NCBI GenBank assembly: GCA_039619475.1
Contig: CM077115.1
Coordinates: forward strand, 558,712,374-558,776,373
From: Icerya purchasi
Lineage: Eukaryota; Arthropoda; Insecta; Hemiptera; Monophlebidae
Direction: 5' to 3'
Length of the DNA: 64,000 bases
Position numbers and translations under genes: made by a program. The first letter of the stretch is position 1, and each line of letters opens with the position of its first letter. The notes under the pieces were generated by a model. The model did no database searches. It was given only the letters and a program-made list of their open reading frames with translations, and was not told where the DNA came from. Positions 25,227 to 37,400 of this stretch are shown here, one piece after another.

Positions 25227-25332
25227 ATCCGGAATCCAAAAACATTAAGCGGTTGAATTTTTCCCATCGTTCCAGTAGGAATTTTCTTCAGGTTATAAAA
25301 ATTTCATTCGTAAATTTTCTGACGTAATTTTA

Positions 25333-25642
25333 ATGAATTGTGATTTAAATTTACGTACTAGAAATAATATAATAAAACTTCAATCACCGGTTCACAACCA
25401 ATTGTTTTCACCAACATATGAAGATCTTTTTAAATATTCTTGGTACAAAAGTGGTTATGTGGTTGAAAGATCGGATAAATTTGAAAATACTGTAGATTTT
25501 AATTTCGGAGATTCTTCTAATACGCATTGTGAAATAGAACGATGAACAAATGTCGCTATTGTACATTGCGGTTGGTGCAAAAAATCATTGTGTTTTGAGC
25601 ACTTCTGTGAAGGTTACCATTACTGTCGAAATTTCGTTGAAT
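25333..25642 (+). pseudogene. Inverted, degraded copy of the arm protein (right arm)
   Basis: Open for 70 codons to 25545, then a stop replaces the Gly-Cys after CEIER; the frame continues with TNVAIVHCGWCKKSLCF and EHFCEGYHYCRNFVE. It aligns along its length with the minus-strand protein at 24870-25226 and has many amino acid differences, so the two arms have diverged since the inversion. Confidence 0.75.
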
Positions 25643-26969
25643 AATACGATGTATATTTGCGTCGAGATAAATTAAAAATAATTTTTATCCCGCAAAAAAG
25701 AAAAAAAAAAAAAATGAATATCAGATTCGTAATCAGCGACGTCGGAAACCCCTGTATACGAATTGAATTCAAAATCTGATCACTTGAAATTCTTGTTTTT
25801 GGCTTTTCTTTGTTAGGGGTGGTTTATCCCTTTAGGGGTGAAATAAACGAAAATACCGAAACAGGTCAACTACATTTTATCATTTTTTTTTTTTAGGGTT
25901 TTCACCATTTTTTATCACAAAAATAATAAATTAGATATGGGTTTTCAACCCTTATAAAATAGGGGATGCGTCCCTTATTGTTCAAATGATCATGAATTAC
26001 TTGCTTTCCCGAAAGGAGTAATCTCCATTTTGTTTTACCAAAAAATATTAGATGTTAATCGAGATATTTAGAAAAAACGATTTTTTTTAGTTAACTTTTA
26101 GGGTAGTTTTCACCCCCCTTAATATGTTTATTAGCAGATATGAAAAAACACGGGTATTTTATTTTTATGTGTTCTACAACATATATCAATTTCATTAAAA
26201 TCCGTGAGTTCGGGTTGGGAACCTTTCCTTGTTAGTGTTGTCGTCAATATGTATTCCTTCTCTTATTTTTATTTACCTTTACCCTGCTCTCATGATTCAG
26301 TTATCATTTTCCACTTTCTGCGTGTATATGCGTTTATATTTAAGGTAGGATCTTTGTAACACACGTCCGACACATTGCTACAGTAAAAAGTAATGGAATC
26401 GATTCTTTATCTGCGTCAGCTACTGAACGAGAATAGCTACACGGCTATATTGCTTCGAGAGCTGTACAGATGCAAACGTTTTTTTTTTGTTTTTTTTTTT
26501 GTTTACATTGTGTTTCGAAGAATTAACTGATATTTCAATCTAAAATATTGAGCCAACTATGGGTTTACTTCCATCACTAAATAAGCATCAAAAACACAAC
26601 TAGAAATGTTAGAAGCTGCGCGTACTGAAAGACCAAGAAATCACGAAATAATTAACTCAAAACTATCACGATGAGATTGATCGGTTTTTTAAGCGCACAG
26701 ATCAAAAAAACTTAACTTACACCAGAATTAATTAATGAGGCAAAACTTAGATCAATACAAACTCGTTTTGATTTAAAAAATCGTGCTGCATCTGAGCATC
26801 ATCACTGACTACTAATAATTCAATATCATCAGCTTCATCAAACGTTCCAATTAGCAACAATTCATCAGTTTGTGATATGGACGGGGTTACATCACTATTG
26901 ACGTGTCGCCTGACTCGAGCTAATTTTTTTTTAAATAATTTACCAAATTTAAATTTATAAAATACATTT

Positions 26970-27290
26970 AAAAATTTTTTTTAACACTATCTTAGTGTTA
27001 TGGCTAATTTTTCCTTCACCGTTATGGTGGGTACATGTATCTTCCTGACATCTCCTTTTATTACACTAAATTAAACTGCTTAATATTTAACTGGAAAACC
27101 TCCAGAAATTTTTTGTCATCCAGTATTAAATTACTACTATCCTTAATCGGCGATATAAATATTGAATGACTTTCAGCGATTCACTCTTTCGAATAATTCC
27201 TGCAGCAAAATCTCTTCATCTTCATTTTTTTCTGAAAATAATTTTAATACAAAATTCTCCGCAGCCATTTTGAATACGTAAATAACCCCG
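26970..27290 (-). pseudogene. PIF/Harbinger-like transposase fragment (N-terminal region)
   Basis: Minus-strand frames read MAAENFVLKLFSEKNEDEEI and LLQELFERVNR, then after a break LILDDKKFLEVFQLNIKQFN, then after a frameshift VIKGDVRKIHVPTITVKEKL and AITLR before a stop. The order LDD-KF---F-----F, then I---EKLA-TLR, resembles the start of ALP1/HARBI1-type transposases. The DDE catalytic part is not found. It lies 740 bp from the foldback element with its TTA duplication, but no link is shown. Confidence 0.5.
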
Positions 27291-30200
27291 GTCATTAATG
27301 AACTTTACAACTGAGCCATCTGCGGGAGTCGCAGGCGTAATACAAATAATGCACTCGTGCGTCAGCCAAACGTGTTATAGCAATTTCACACATCCCTTTC
27401 TTTGGTTTATCCTTATTTCAAATTATTAAATTTATATATCTTATTATTTTATTTCTTTCTTTTCACGTTCGTCAAAGTCCGCGCTTATATAATGATTACT
27501 TTTTTTTTCTTACGTATTTATAATATTATTAAACTGAGCTCGTTTGCATACTAGCGACGGTATAAACGAGTAGCCATTTCTTCTGAGGGATAGCGTCGGC
27601 CTATGACTTTTATTATGCAACAGGTAGAGTTGGAAATGTTGCCGAATGTTGGCGTTGATTAGTGAGTGTGCTTTGTCGCTTAGTCGTCCGGCTAACGTGC
27701 TTTTTTGTGAAAGTGTATAAAACATATACACATAAAGCGCAATTTAGACTCATTTTCTTTGTGCTTTATTTCCATTCTACCGGATACAGTAATCATACAA
27801 ATAAAGGGGATTCGCACAAACTTTGTTTGTCCGATATTATCTTTTCGCACGCTTTCATTACGTATTTAATCTGAAATTCCGGTCGACAACATGTAGATTT
27901 TTTCGTGTCGCATAGTTACGTTTTCCCCTCTGTAACAATCACTTCACCTCCCTGTAGTTATCATCTACATTATTCATCTATGCAGGCCCGTGCCCAGAAT
28001 TTTGGAAGGGGGGGGGATTTTTTTTTACATATTTATTTTATAAATAACAATACGTTTTTCACTAATATTCGTACTATTAATGATTTCCATCATTTTGATT
28101 TATATATATTAATAATTCACATAAATGAATTACCCCCCGTATAGGAACATTAATAAAAATTACATACGTTATTAATTATACTCGTAATAAAAAATTTTTT
28201 GCATAAAATATTAATGAAGTACCTAAAAATATGGAGCATATTTTTTCTTTTTTCTTTTAAAAGTATGTAAGAACACGCTAAAAAATCATCAATGTTTATT
28301 TTAAATTTGTGATTTTTCCCCGATTTTTGTGTATTTATAATAACTATTTCATTTCTCATGGGGGAGGGGGGGGGGGGTAACCCCCCGTGGACAAGGCTTT
28401 GCACCTACGCTTTTTTAACCACACTCTATTATTTGTTCTAACCGTTTATATTGTGTCTTTTTCATCCGAATGATCATATTTTCGTTGAATATTGATGGAA
28501 ATACATTTTTTGTAATCTTATCATCTGCTATAACACGAGCTGTCTGCTTTTCATTGCAAATCCTGATGCCCGCCATTTTGACTTTTGGCTGCACTGTCAA
28601 TATCTCTAACTGAACAATAGTTTAGCTGATGACTCTTTAAAAGCAAAAAAAGAAAAATAGTAGCAGCGAATGAAAATATAGAATAGAAAATGGATTGAGG
28701 TAGAGAAAGAAATAATGTACGAAGAAGGAAGAGTAACAACAAGAAATAGAACGGAAAAAGCAACGGTCTGAAAATGGAGAAGCGCTTAGAAAAATAAGGG
28801 TAGTGAAAGAAAACGTCATGAGGGTAGATGGCAGGGCCTACGTCAGACGAAAGCTCTTTTATTTCTAAATTATTTACACACTACGCAGTGTCCGTGCTAA
28901 TTCGATAATTTGAAACTTTGATTGGAATTAATTTATTCCGTTCTAAACTATTTTTACTGTACTATTATTAGATAATGTTTTTTCTTTTTTTTTTAATTTT
29001 TGATGTTTCGCGATTTTTCGGACGGTTTTGTTTTTGACTTTTTGTGTAGTAGGAAAGTAGAGCCTACTATTTTATTTGAAGTATTCGACTCTAAAAGTCT
29101 TCACGAAAATGAAGTAGGTACTGCTTGATCGTAGCTTGGAAGGTCTTTTGTAATTACAATTGAGAGTTCTAAACCGTACGTACTCAGTCAAACTTGATAC
29201 AATATCACTCGGTATCTGTGAAAGTATGCAAATTTTCTGTTTGACCTAATTATTATTTAGTTATTTATGCTAAATAAAAATTATAGAACCCGTCGTACAA
29301 AAAAAAAAAAAAAATGAAAAAAAGAAAACGAAACAAGATATCCGTAAAGAAAAGGATATTTTTATTTCTGAAAATTATAAAGTTGAAAAAAAACTAAATG
29401 AAATTTTAATTTTAATATATTTTCAAAATGGCACCGAATCAAAACGTACTCTAGCCCGTTTTTATTCGCATTTTTATTCGTACTTTTTATTAATAATTAA
29501 TGGTTCATTGTTCGTTGCGACTTTCGAGGGGCATTTATAATTTTCCTATAATGTTATCAAGTACGGATAAAATTAATTTACATTTTATAAAAAAAATTAC
29601 GCCCGAATGTTTGAAAACACTGGTTTTATCGAATATTCTAATTCCTCCATATTTTTTACCCCTCCCTTTAAAGTTTTCGCCGCTCCCTTCACGGTATGTT
29701 CAAAGTTAGTTTTCGGAATCACAAAAGGATCCGCTCCTAAACTCGGATTAGGGTCGTGTCCGCGAAACATATTTAATAAAGAAAGCTCTTTAACGGTTTT
29801 CTATCGTGATATATCGAAGAAAGAAAAACAAAGCAAAATCACCGACAGCTAAAAAACTTACGGTAACGTAACAAACCGATTTTAAAACATTCGAAACTTT
29901 CGTAACAGAATCATTTTACTTTCGAAGCCGAGCTACCATTAAATGAAATATCGCGCTAAACATCCGATGGAAATAAAACTGTGTCGTCATCTTATGATCT
30001 TTGACGTTTCTGAAAAGTTCACTTTTTGTATTAAATTTTCAAACTTGCGATCGTTTAAAACGTTTTTAACGAGCGCGCTTATTTCGGCTATTACACCTGT
30101 TTTTTAGAAATAATTGTCGTACTTAGTAAATCGTCGAATAATTATCGAGTAATCAGCGAAGGAGAATGTTGCAATGACGCAGTTTAGAAATATCCCAGCG

Positions 30201-30700
30201 ATCTTGTAGCAATTTTTTTAAGAACTACTGCGCCCATCACGTGGATGAGCTGAAAGAGAATTTACTTATGATCGACCTTTTCATATTTAATTTCTACCGC
30301 ATTAATAGAAAAAAAGTGAAAATTACGTTTTCAATATTTCTGTTATCTTAGGTTTTTGAATAAATCTCAACTCCACTCTAGGAAAATTTTCCCCTTCCCC
30401 GGTTTTCTTTAAATATCTCGCTGAGCAGGATTTCCGTGTCACATCATCTATCTTCCGGTTTCGTAACATAGGTGAAGGTTTAAAAAAGCGTTTTGAATAA
30501 TATAGTTAATAAGCGCGCAGAGAATATTTCGTAATTTTACATTAGGTCCCGCTGTGTTCTAAAAAAAAAACAAATAGTTTTTATCTATTATCAGGTAGCT
30601 CGGAATTTTTTAGTCTCCGAGAGTGTGAAATTTATCGCACGAATGAAAATATATTTTCCCTGCGAGGAAAAAAAATTATCGACACACTGTACACAACAAG
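27291..30700. other. Intergenic stretch downstream of the ELOVL gene
   Basis: No gene recognised. Around 27985-28400 there are long G-tracts (28008-28017, 28362-28378) near sequences resembling GCCCGTGCCCAGAATTTTGG and a GTGGACAAGGCTTTGCACC stretch, which look like the ends of a small repeat. The minus strand at 28551-28819 is pyrimidine-rich and resembles the composition, but not clear motifs, of the I-type fragments elsewhere. Confidence 0.45.
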
Positions 30701-30718
30701 GACCATTATTAATTGTTC

Positions 30719-30724
30719 GTTTAT
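30719..30724 (-). terminator. Candidate polyadenylation signal for the ELOVL gene
   Basis: AATAAA on the minus strand, 475 bp past the ELOVL stop codon. Such hexamers are common in AT-rich DNA, so the position is only a candidate. Confidence 0.25.
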
Positions 30725-31198
30725 TACAAATTTTACAATACGATTAATTTCGTTTAGAGATATACAATAAAGCCAAATTACGCGAAAAAATACAATAATC
30801 GAAAAATATCTTAACATGCGTACAATAAATAAATCGACGGCGTGACTATATTTGCAAATATCAATACCAGAGTTGATTTAGGTAAAAAACAAAAAAAAAA
30901 AAGCAATTAACGAAAAATAATTGATACGTAAAAAGTACAGTACAACACTGCGTATAACAGTTTAGTCGTTAAAAAAAAAAAATGAACAAAAAAAAAAAAA
31001 AAAAAGAAGAAATCGAAAAACTCTGGTCAGTTCTTTCAGCGTTGAGCACAATATTGATTATGCGGATAAGCTCTGAAGTGGAAGTTTCGAAATTCAAATT
31101 CGACACGTAGACAAGACTTACGATAATAACTTAATAATACTAAACAATGTAAGAAAGTATGAAAAAACAAGATTCTGTACATTTTTTTTCCTCTTTTT

Positions 31199-31483
31199 CT
31201 ACTGATACTTTTTAATATGATTGTTATTAATAATATTGTTGTTATTATTGTTACTGATACGATTCTTACTACGGTTACTGCTATCGTTATTACTGTTATT
31301 ATTCGATAAGCTGGCGGTTCGTTGTTTTTCCGCGTAGCTGTTGTACGCTTTGTTATAAAAATCATTAAACAGATAGTAGAAAAATATGGCATTTGGTAGG
31401 ATGAAGCAAAGAGAAAACCTCGGATACTGGCAGTCGTATATCAGTAACTGGAACGAGTGCATAAAAGCCAAGCAGAACTGTAG
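31199..31483 (-). CDS. ELOVL terminal coding exon with Asn-rich tail
   Basis: 285 nt including TAG, acceptor TTTACAG, phase 0. It encodes LQFCLAFMHSFQLLIYDC, the last membrane span (LPNAIFFYYLFNDFYNKAYN), then about 40 polar residues dominated by Asn and Ser, ending HIKKYQ. The final KKYQ fits the C-terminal KKXX signal for ER retrieval, expected for this ER enzyme. The Asn tract comes from a repetitive AAT/AAC-rich stretch at about 31205-31300. Confidence 0.93.
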   Translation of the reverse strand, partial: LQFCLAFMHSFQLLIYDCQYPRFSLCFILPNAIFFYYLFNDFYNKAYNSYAEKQRTASLSNNNSNNDSSNRSKNRISNNNNNNIINNNHIKKYQ

Positions 31484-34389
31484 CTGTAAAATAATAGTCG
31501 ATTATTAATTAAAAAGAACGCGTATTCGATAAATGTTCTGGAACAAAAAAGCAACTTAGAAACTAGTTTAAATCGGAAAATGACTAGAACTTTTCGGTCG
31601 TTTCTCTGTTTAAATGTAATGTTTTCATTTGCAACCTTAACTAAATCGGATTTTTCAGGGTAAAGACATGCATAAAAAGAAAAAAAACCCGATCTCGTTG
31701 AATTCGAAAAAATGTACTCATTAATGTATCGGCATGAGAGCTAAAAATGAGTTCATTAAATCTATCTATATGCTGTTCTAAAAGTTGACTTCTTACGAGC
31801 GGGGAAGATTTTTAAATAGAGCGCGATGCATTTACTCCGGATTGGTACTCTTTTTCTAACCATTCCAATGGAAAAGACAAAGTTCACGTTGGAAAAATAG
31901 CAGCGAAAATATCGATCTGTTGATAATTCCAGCTCGAATTGTGTAATAATTTAGAAGCAAAAATTAAAAAAAAAAAAAAAGCAAAAAAATTACGACCTAA
32001 GATTTAAATAAAATTTTAAAATAAAGTCGAGTCTATCGCGTATGATACGAATTCGGATACGGTATTTGTGAATTAACCGGTATTTTTTCTTTTTTCGGTA
32101 AATATTTTTGTAATTTATTGAATAATTGGCGTGTTCCTTTTATTTAAAACACTGTACACCCTACGCAACTCCGGATGGAGCATAAAGAGCGGCAAACAGA
32201 TCTAAAAATTTACTTCCGTTATTACTATTATTCTGAAATTCAAAAAGGTAATTGTTAATTTGTATCTTTAGTTATACGGCAGATTTTTTTTTCCTTTTGT
32301 CTTCGTATTATTTTAAATATTTATTTATTTAATTATACTGTTTACGTTTATTTAATATAATTAAAGACATTAATGGGGGAACCTGCTGTGTATGAAAAAG
32401 GATTTATATAATTCCGTTTAAAACACCTTTTTTGATTTAATTTGATATTTTTGCTTAAACATTTACATTTGATTGTTTATTTAAAAAAAAAACAAAAAAA
32501 CACACACATTATATATGTGCGTTTAAAAAGAAACCGAATTTTCAGTCTAGTACAGAACATCCCTCTGGGTAAATGCCACCTGATGCTTCCTGTTACTCTT
32601 GTTAGATGTTAGTCTACAGTGTAACATTTACTGTTTCGTATTCGAGTCCTCAGGGATGCTAGCTACCAGACCCTTTCAGAACTCGTGGATTTTATTTAAT
32701 TTATTATTATTATTATTGAGACGAAATGATCAATTTGACTTTATATCTATGTATTTACCGAAACCCTACACAAATCTTTCGTTACCGGTCGACCGCTGAA
32801 AAACAATTATTAATTATAATTATTATATGCATATGATAGCGAAAATCAACGATTTTAACAAAATAAAAATAAAATGGTACCTATCACTGTTGTCGAATAC
32901 GATGGCGGCAAGATACGATGGAATCTGTTGCTATTGCGACGTCCAGGACCTCGGTAGTCAAAAGGATACTTTTTATAGTTTAATGTTTTAATTGCGCGAC
33001 CAACGCGAACAATACCTTAACGCTTACAGACTTTTAATTAATCGCGCCTTAAAAACTTTTTTATACCCGACTATAGCAAAACGTTAATTTATACCGATGA
33101 GAACAATTTCGGAAGCAGGACAAAAACAAGTGACTTGCTACGAACGGCGAAATTAATTCTTCTATTGACGACGGGAACTACTTCAGAATGAGGAAATTCA
33201 TGACCGAAAGGAAAAGCACTCACTAAATCTCCATTAAAAGTCTTCTTTCGATCTCTGGTCATTTGCTTTTTTCTTTCCGTCCTGTGACCGCTGGCCTTTA
33301 TCGAATCAGGTACACGTTTCTTTTTGCGGTTATTGATGATTGGCTATCCCCGACCGACAACAGGATCACACAGACACGCACATTTACTCTCGCACCGCTT
33401 TTTCGATAATTTCTCAATTTTATAATTTTATTTTTTATATAATGTAATGTACACACATTACAATAGGTACCCGTAGTTATTTCTCTACGAACTGAAAATG
33501 AAAGGTTTTATGGAGTGTAATTTTTGTGCAACATTTTGTACTTCGAAAGATGGTGTTTAAAGGAGGACTCTTTAAGTTATTTTAGTATAACGAAACTTTA
33601 TGACGATGATTTGGTAATAATTTTCGATATTAACAAACGATGAAAACATCAACGTTGTTTGTTCCACAATTCACGGAATAATTTGACTGTGTGCGAGGTT
33701 ACCGAAGAAGTCAGCAGTAGTATCAAATAATAATTTTGACTGAAAACTTTGCAGAACTTCTGCTACCCGAAAGAAAACCGCGTCAGAATCATCGGCGGTG
33801 TAGAGAGACGCGCTCAGCCGTGTCCAAGTTGCCGGATACTTCACCAAAAACCGTCATTGTGAGGTATGGAACTTGTCTTTGCTGGACTACGATGTGCAAA
33901 CACCAAGCTGTTGTCGTCGTAGTGGGTTAGATTGATGTCACCGGATCCGAAAAAGACGGCTGCGTTAGCCAACAGTCGAAGTTGAGATTGTTAAGATTGC
34001 TTCCTTTGATTATCGAAGAGTAGTCTATCTACGAGATCAAACTGCCAACCGTAATTCCATGTACGAGTTTTAACCCGTTTAAGATGCATGATTCCGTTAG
34101 AATAATGGGATGGCAAATCACTCTGCTTGTTGTTGGCTAATTTTCTACTGCCGAAGCAATATCCCCATTCTTCCTTATTGTCCGTATTTTTCAAAAACAA
34201 CTGCTTGTTAAACTTTTTCTGTTTCCGAAACTAAAAACTACATTTGGAAAAGGCGTAAATGAGATTCAGCATAATACGCCGGAAAAACTGCATATCAGAA
34301 AACGCAAAGAAACAATGGTGCGTGGAGGACAAATGCCAATATTATTTGAAAGGGGGCAAAATGAACATATATAACGTAGTTATCCGTTT

Positions 34390-34426
<37 letters not shown>

Positions 34427-37400
34427 TACCGTATTTATCGGAAGAACTACACTAAAAAGAACTTAACAAAATTAATATCGAAAAATAAAATAAAAATTGC
34501 TCTATAAATCTGATTATTTAGCAAAAAAGGGAAGAAAATACAAAGCGGTACTTAATACTGAATGTGCAAAGTGTTCGGATTTAAAGTGGAGGAAAAAAAT
34601 AGTTTAGAGATTTAACTGGATGCAATACTGGCAGAGCCGTAAGTAAAAATAACGCAAATAGGTGTTCGAAAGTGATCCTCTCGCGAGGTATAGACATTAT
34701 ACGCATGCGAAGTTGCAAGTGTGTTGATAAGTTTTTTTTCTAACACAAATCTCATGAAACTGATGTTCTGAAACGAGTAGGAATACTCGGGGTAATTTTG
34801 AGCGCTTAAAAATTAAAACCGTTTTTCTAAACAGAATAAACGGACTTCTCTGCTTGCAATTATGCAGCACTAATAGAAGCGCCAAAGCGGCATGGCGATA
34901 AACTTTTTGATATTTGGAAAGGTCATTTAAAATTTTTCTCCTTTAACCCGCTTAATTCTGATCATTTTTGAATGAACCAAAATCAACGAAAGCCTTATTT
35001 TCAGTTGGCGCGAATTAGCCCCGGTTTTTACACACAAGAAAGAAAAACTTTAGCTTTATCGCTTCCGATCTATTTTTTTTATGTTGTTATCGAGGTTCGC
35101 TCTTTAAACGACGTTAATTTATCCGATGTGCTATTGGAACTTACCAGTTGCATAGTCGTAATGTACTTCTTCCACCACAGATATTTATGGTACTTCGGGC
35201 CCAGAGCGGCCAAACCGTAATACAGATACATAATGATGTGAACGAAGGAATTGATCATACCGATGAAAGTGCCGTGTCCTCCGGGGTAATATTTCGTTGC
35301 TCCCCACGATATCATCGGCATCACGGTATGGTGGTAGACGTGCAAGAAGGTTATCTGGTTATTCTTCTTTCTCAGTACGAAAAATACCTGTAACGTGTTT
35401 TGATATCTTAAGAAAATAGTGTGGCGCGTATTTCGTTTGTTTCGTGTGACGACACTTGTGGCAAAAAACATCATTATTTGTGAGAGAAAAAAAATAATTG
35501 CTACATATAAAACAATAACAAATTAACCGGAAAATAGAGAGAAGATGATTTGCCGATTGAACGAGCTTGTTAAATTTTTGCTCAGATTCAGTCTACAGCA
35601 GAAAATATGTTGAAGTTGGATTGAACGTAAATATATTTTTGTGTCGATTACGAACATCCAACTGATGGACTAAAGATTGCCGACATTTTTTTTTTTACAG
35701 CCGAAAAAATGTTATTTTTCGTCTGTTTTCAGGTAATTGCCATCCTCAGTCGAAAAGAAAAACAGGAAGTAACCAATTAGTAAGAAATTGATTATAGGTT
35801 CAATATAGAATTATTTATCGTACTGTTTGTGACGCCCGTCTTCACTGGAAAAAAATAATTTATAACGTAAACAAGGAATAAATGTTGCGAATAAATTATA
35901 AAAACTTAAAACGCGAACATGAAGCCTCGTTAAAGAGAGTAGCGAGTTGCAGGCTTGAAAAATCAGAATAGAAAATGTCACAGCATTTAAAAAAAAAAAA
36001 AACATCAGGATTATTGAGATGGATCGAATAGTGTATAGAGCTGAGAGGAGACAAGCGAAGTATACATAAAATGGAAATGATGAACAGCGGTGATAACTAG
36101 CCTTTGAGGAGGAAGATGCCAAAGCCATGAACAAGAGGAGAAAGTACAGTTTAAGTAAGGAAGGAATAATATGGTTTTTTGACATAATTACAACCCACGT
36201 AGGAGAACTGCACGATGTTTATGACGGAAAATGAACACTAAGGAATGATGAAAGATGGTAAAAATAACGAAAGATGGCCAGCTTTGATGTCCTAATATGA
36301 TCGATCTAGTAATCGTGCCTAGTTCAAATCATGAAGTTGGATTAGTGAACTAGTTCCGTACTGGGTGTAACATTTTTCGTAAGTGTAAGGAAATTATACT
36401 TTAAAAAAATCCAAGTTTATCAATTAAAAACAAAACCATAAAAAAATACTCGTGTTGTTAATTTTTCTCTTTATCGGGAAATGGCTAAAAACCAAATGAA
36501 ATAAAAATTCGTTCGTAGATGTTGCGTAAAAATACATATAAGATTAGCTAGCGTCTGATTTCGTCGTTAGGCGTCCTTAAACGGAAATCCAACAGATGCT
36601 TTCTTTTTAATTCGTATAACCTGATGCTGTTGCCGCCAATCTAACCTAGATGAGCGTCTCATTTTCAGTCTGACCGATTGCCATCGATTGAATTCAGTTT
36701 ATTTTTTAAACATCCAAAAATTTTACTGTTTTTCCCATTATTTTTAACCCTGCATAGAGCGTGGTCTAGGATTCCCAAGATCGGGGCGCGGTGAGCTTGA
36801 TAGGCTCACTTTACAAAAAAATCCATAAAATCCATAAAACGCCGTATTAAATTAAAACAAAACTTGGTAAAGCCCCTCTTTATAATACAGAAAATAAGGA
36901 AAAAATACAAAAAAATATTTAAAAAATGTGTAAGTATTTATTATAGTACAAAAACTAAAATTATTTCAATTGCAGAAATTGTAAAACATAATTTTGAAAA
37001 AAATCAAAAATCGCTCTTTAAATTTTGAAACAATTGAAAAAACTGCTTAGCGATGTAATTTGAGTCTTTGTTGAGTGAAATCACTCGGAGTCGTCTTCTT
37101 TCAGTTCCTTGGCAGGTCCGCAAGAGCACGCTGGAAAGCATGCTGCACAGAGCAATTTCGTGTGACTGAGGCATATTCCTCTGTGGCATTTTTCACAGGA
37201 ATAGTTAGTCAGTCGACGTTTACCCGTTTCCACCGTGTAGTCACAGCATCTAGACGTTTTGCGGGGGTGTAAGGGTGATTTTGGACACTGATCAAATGAT
37301 AATAATCTCTCGAGTAAAGGACGCGAAAAAAAAAATTCCGATACAAGGGCGCGGTGAGCCTGACGGGCACATGTCAATATCTTCCTTGGTAATACTACCT

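Larger units (their letters stand above)
24200..26231. mobile_element. Foldback DNA element with about 1-kb inverted arms and TTA target duplication
   Basis: The left arm (24200-25205) and right arm (25311-26231) are inverted copies around a loop of about 105 bp. The ends are exact complements: CAAGGAAAGGTTCCCAACCC at the left, its reverse complement at the right. TTA flanks both ends (24197-24199 and 26232-26234), consistent with a 3-bp target duplication as in PIF/Harbinger-like or other elements. The left arm has about 110 bp, including a T-run at 24728-24750, missing from the right arm. Each arm carries a related coding remnant. Superfamily not certain. Confidence 0.85.

Noticed and set aside
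28551..28819. Overlapping Phe/Ser/Leu-rich minus-strand frames
   Set aside because: Composition resembles degraded I-type sequence, but no conserved block is visible, so no call was made.
35148..35393. Plus-strand open frame over the ELOVL histidine-box exon
   Set aside because: Antisense shadow of a well-supported exon.
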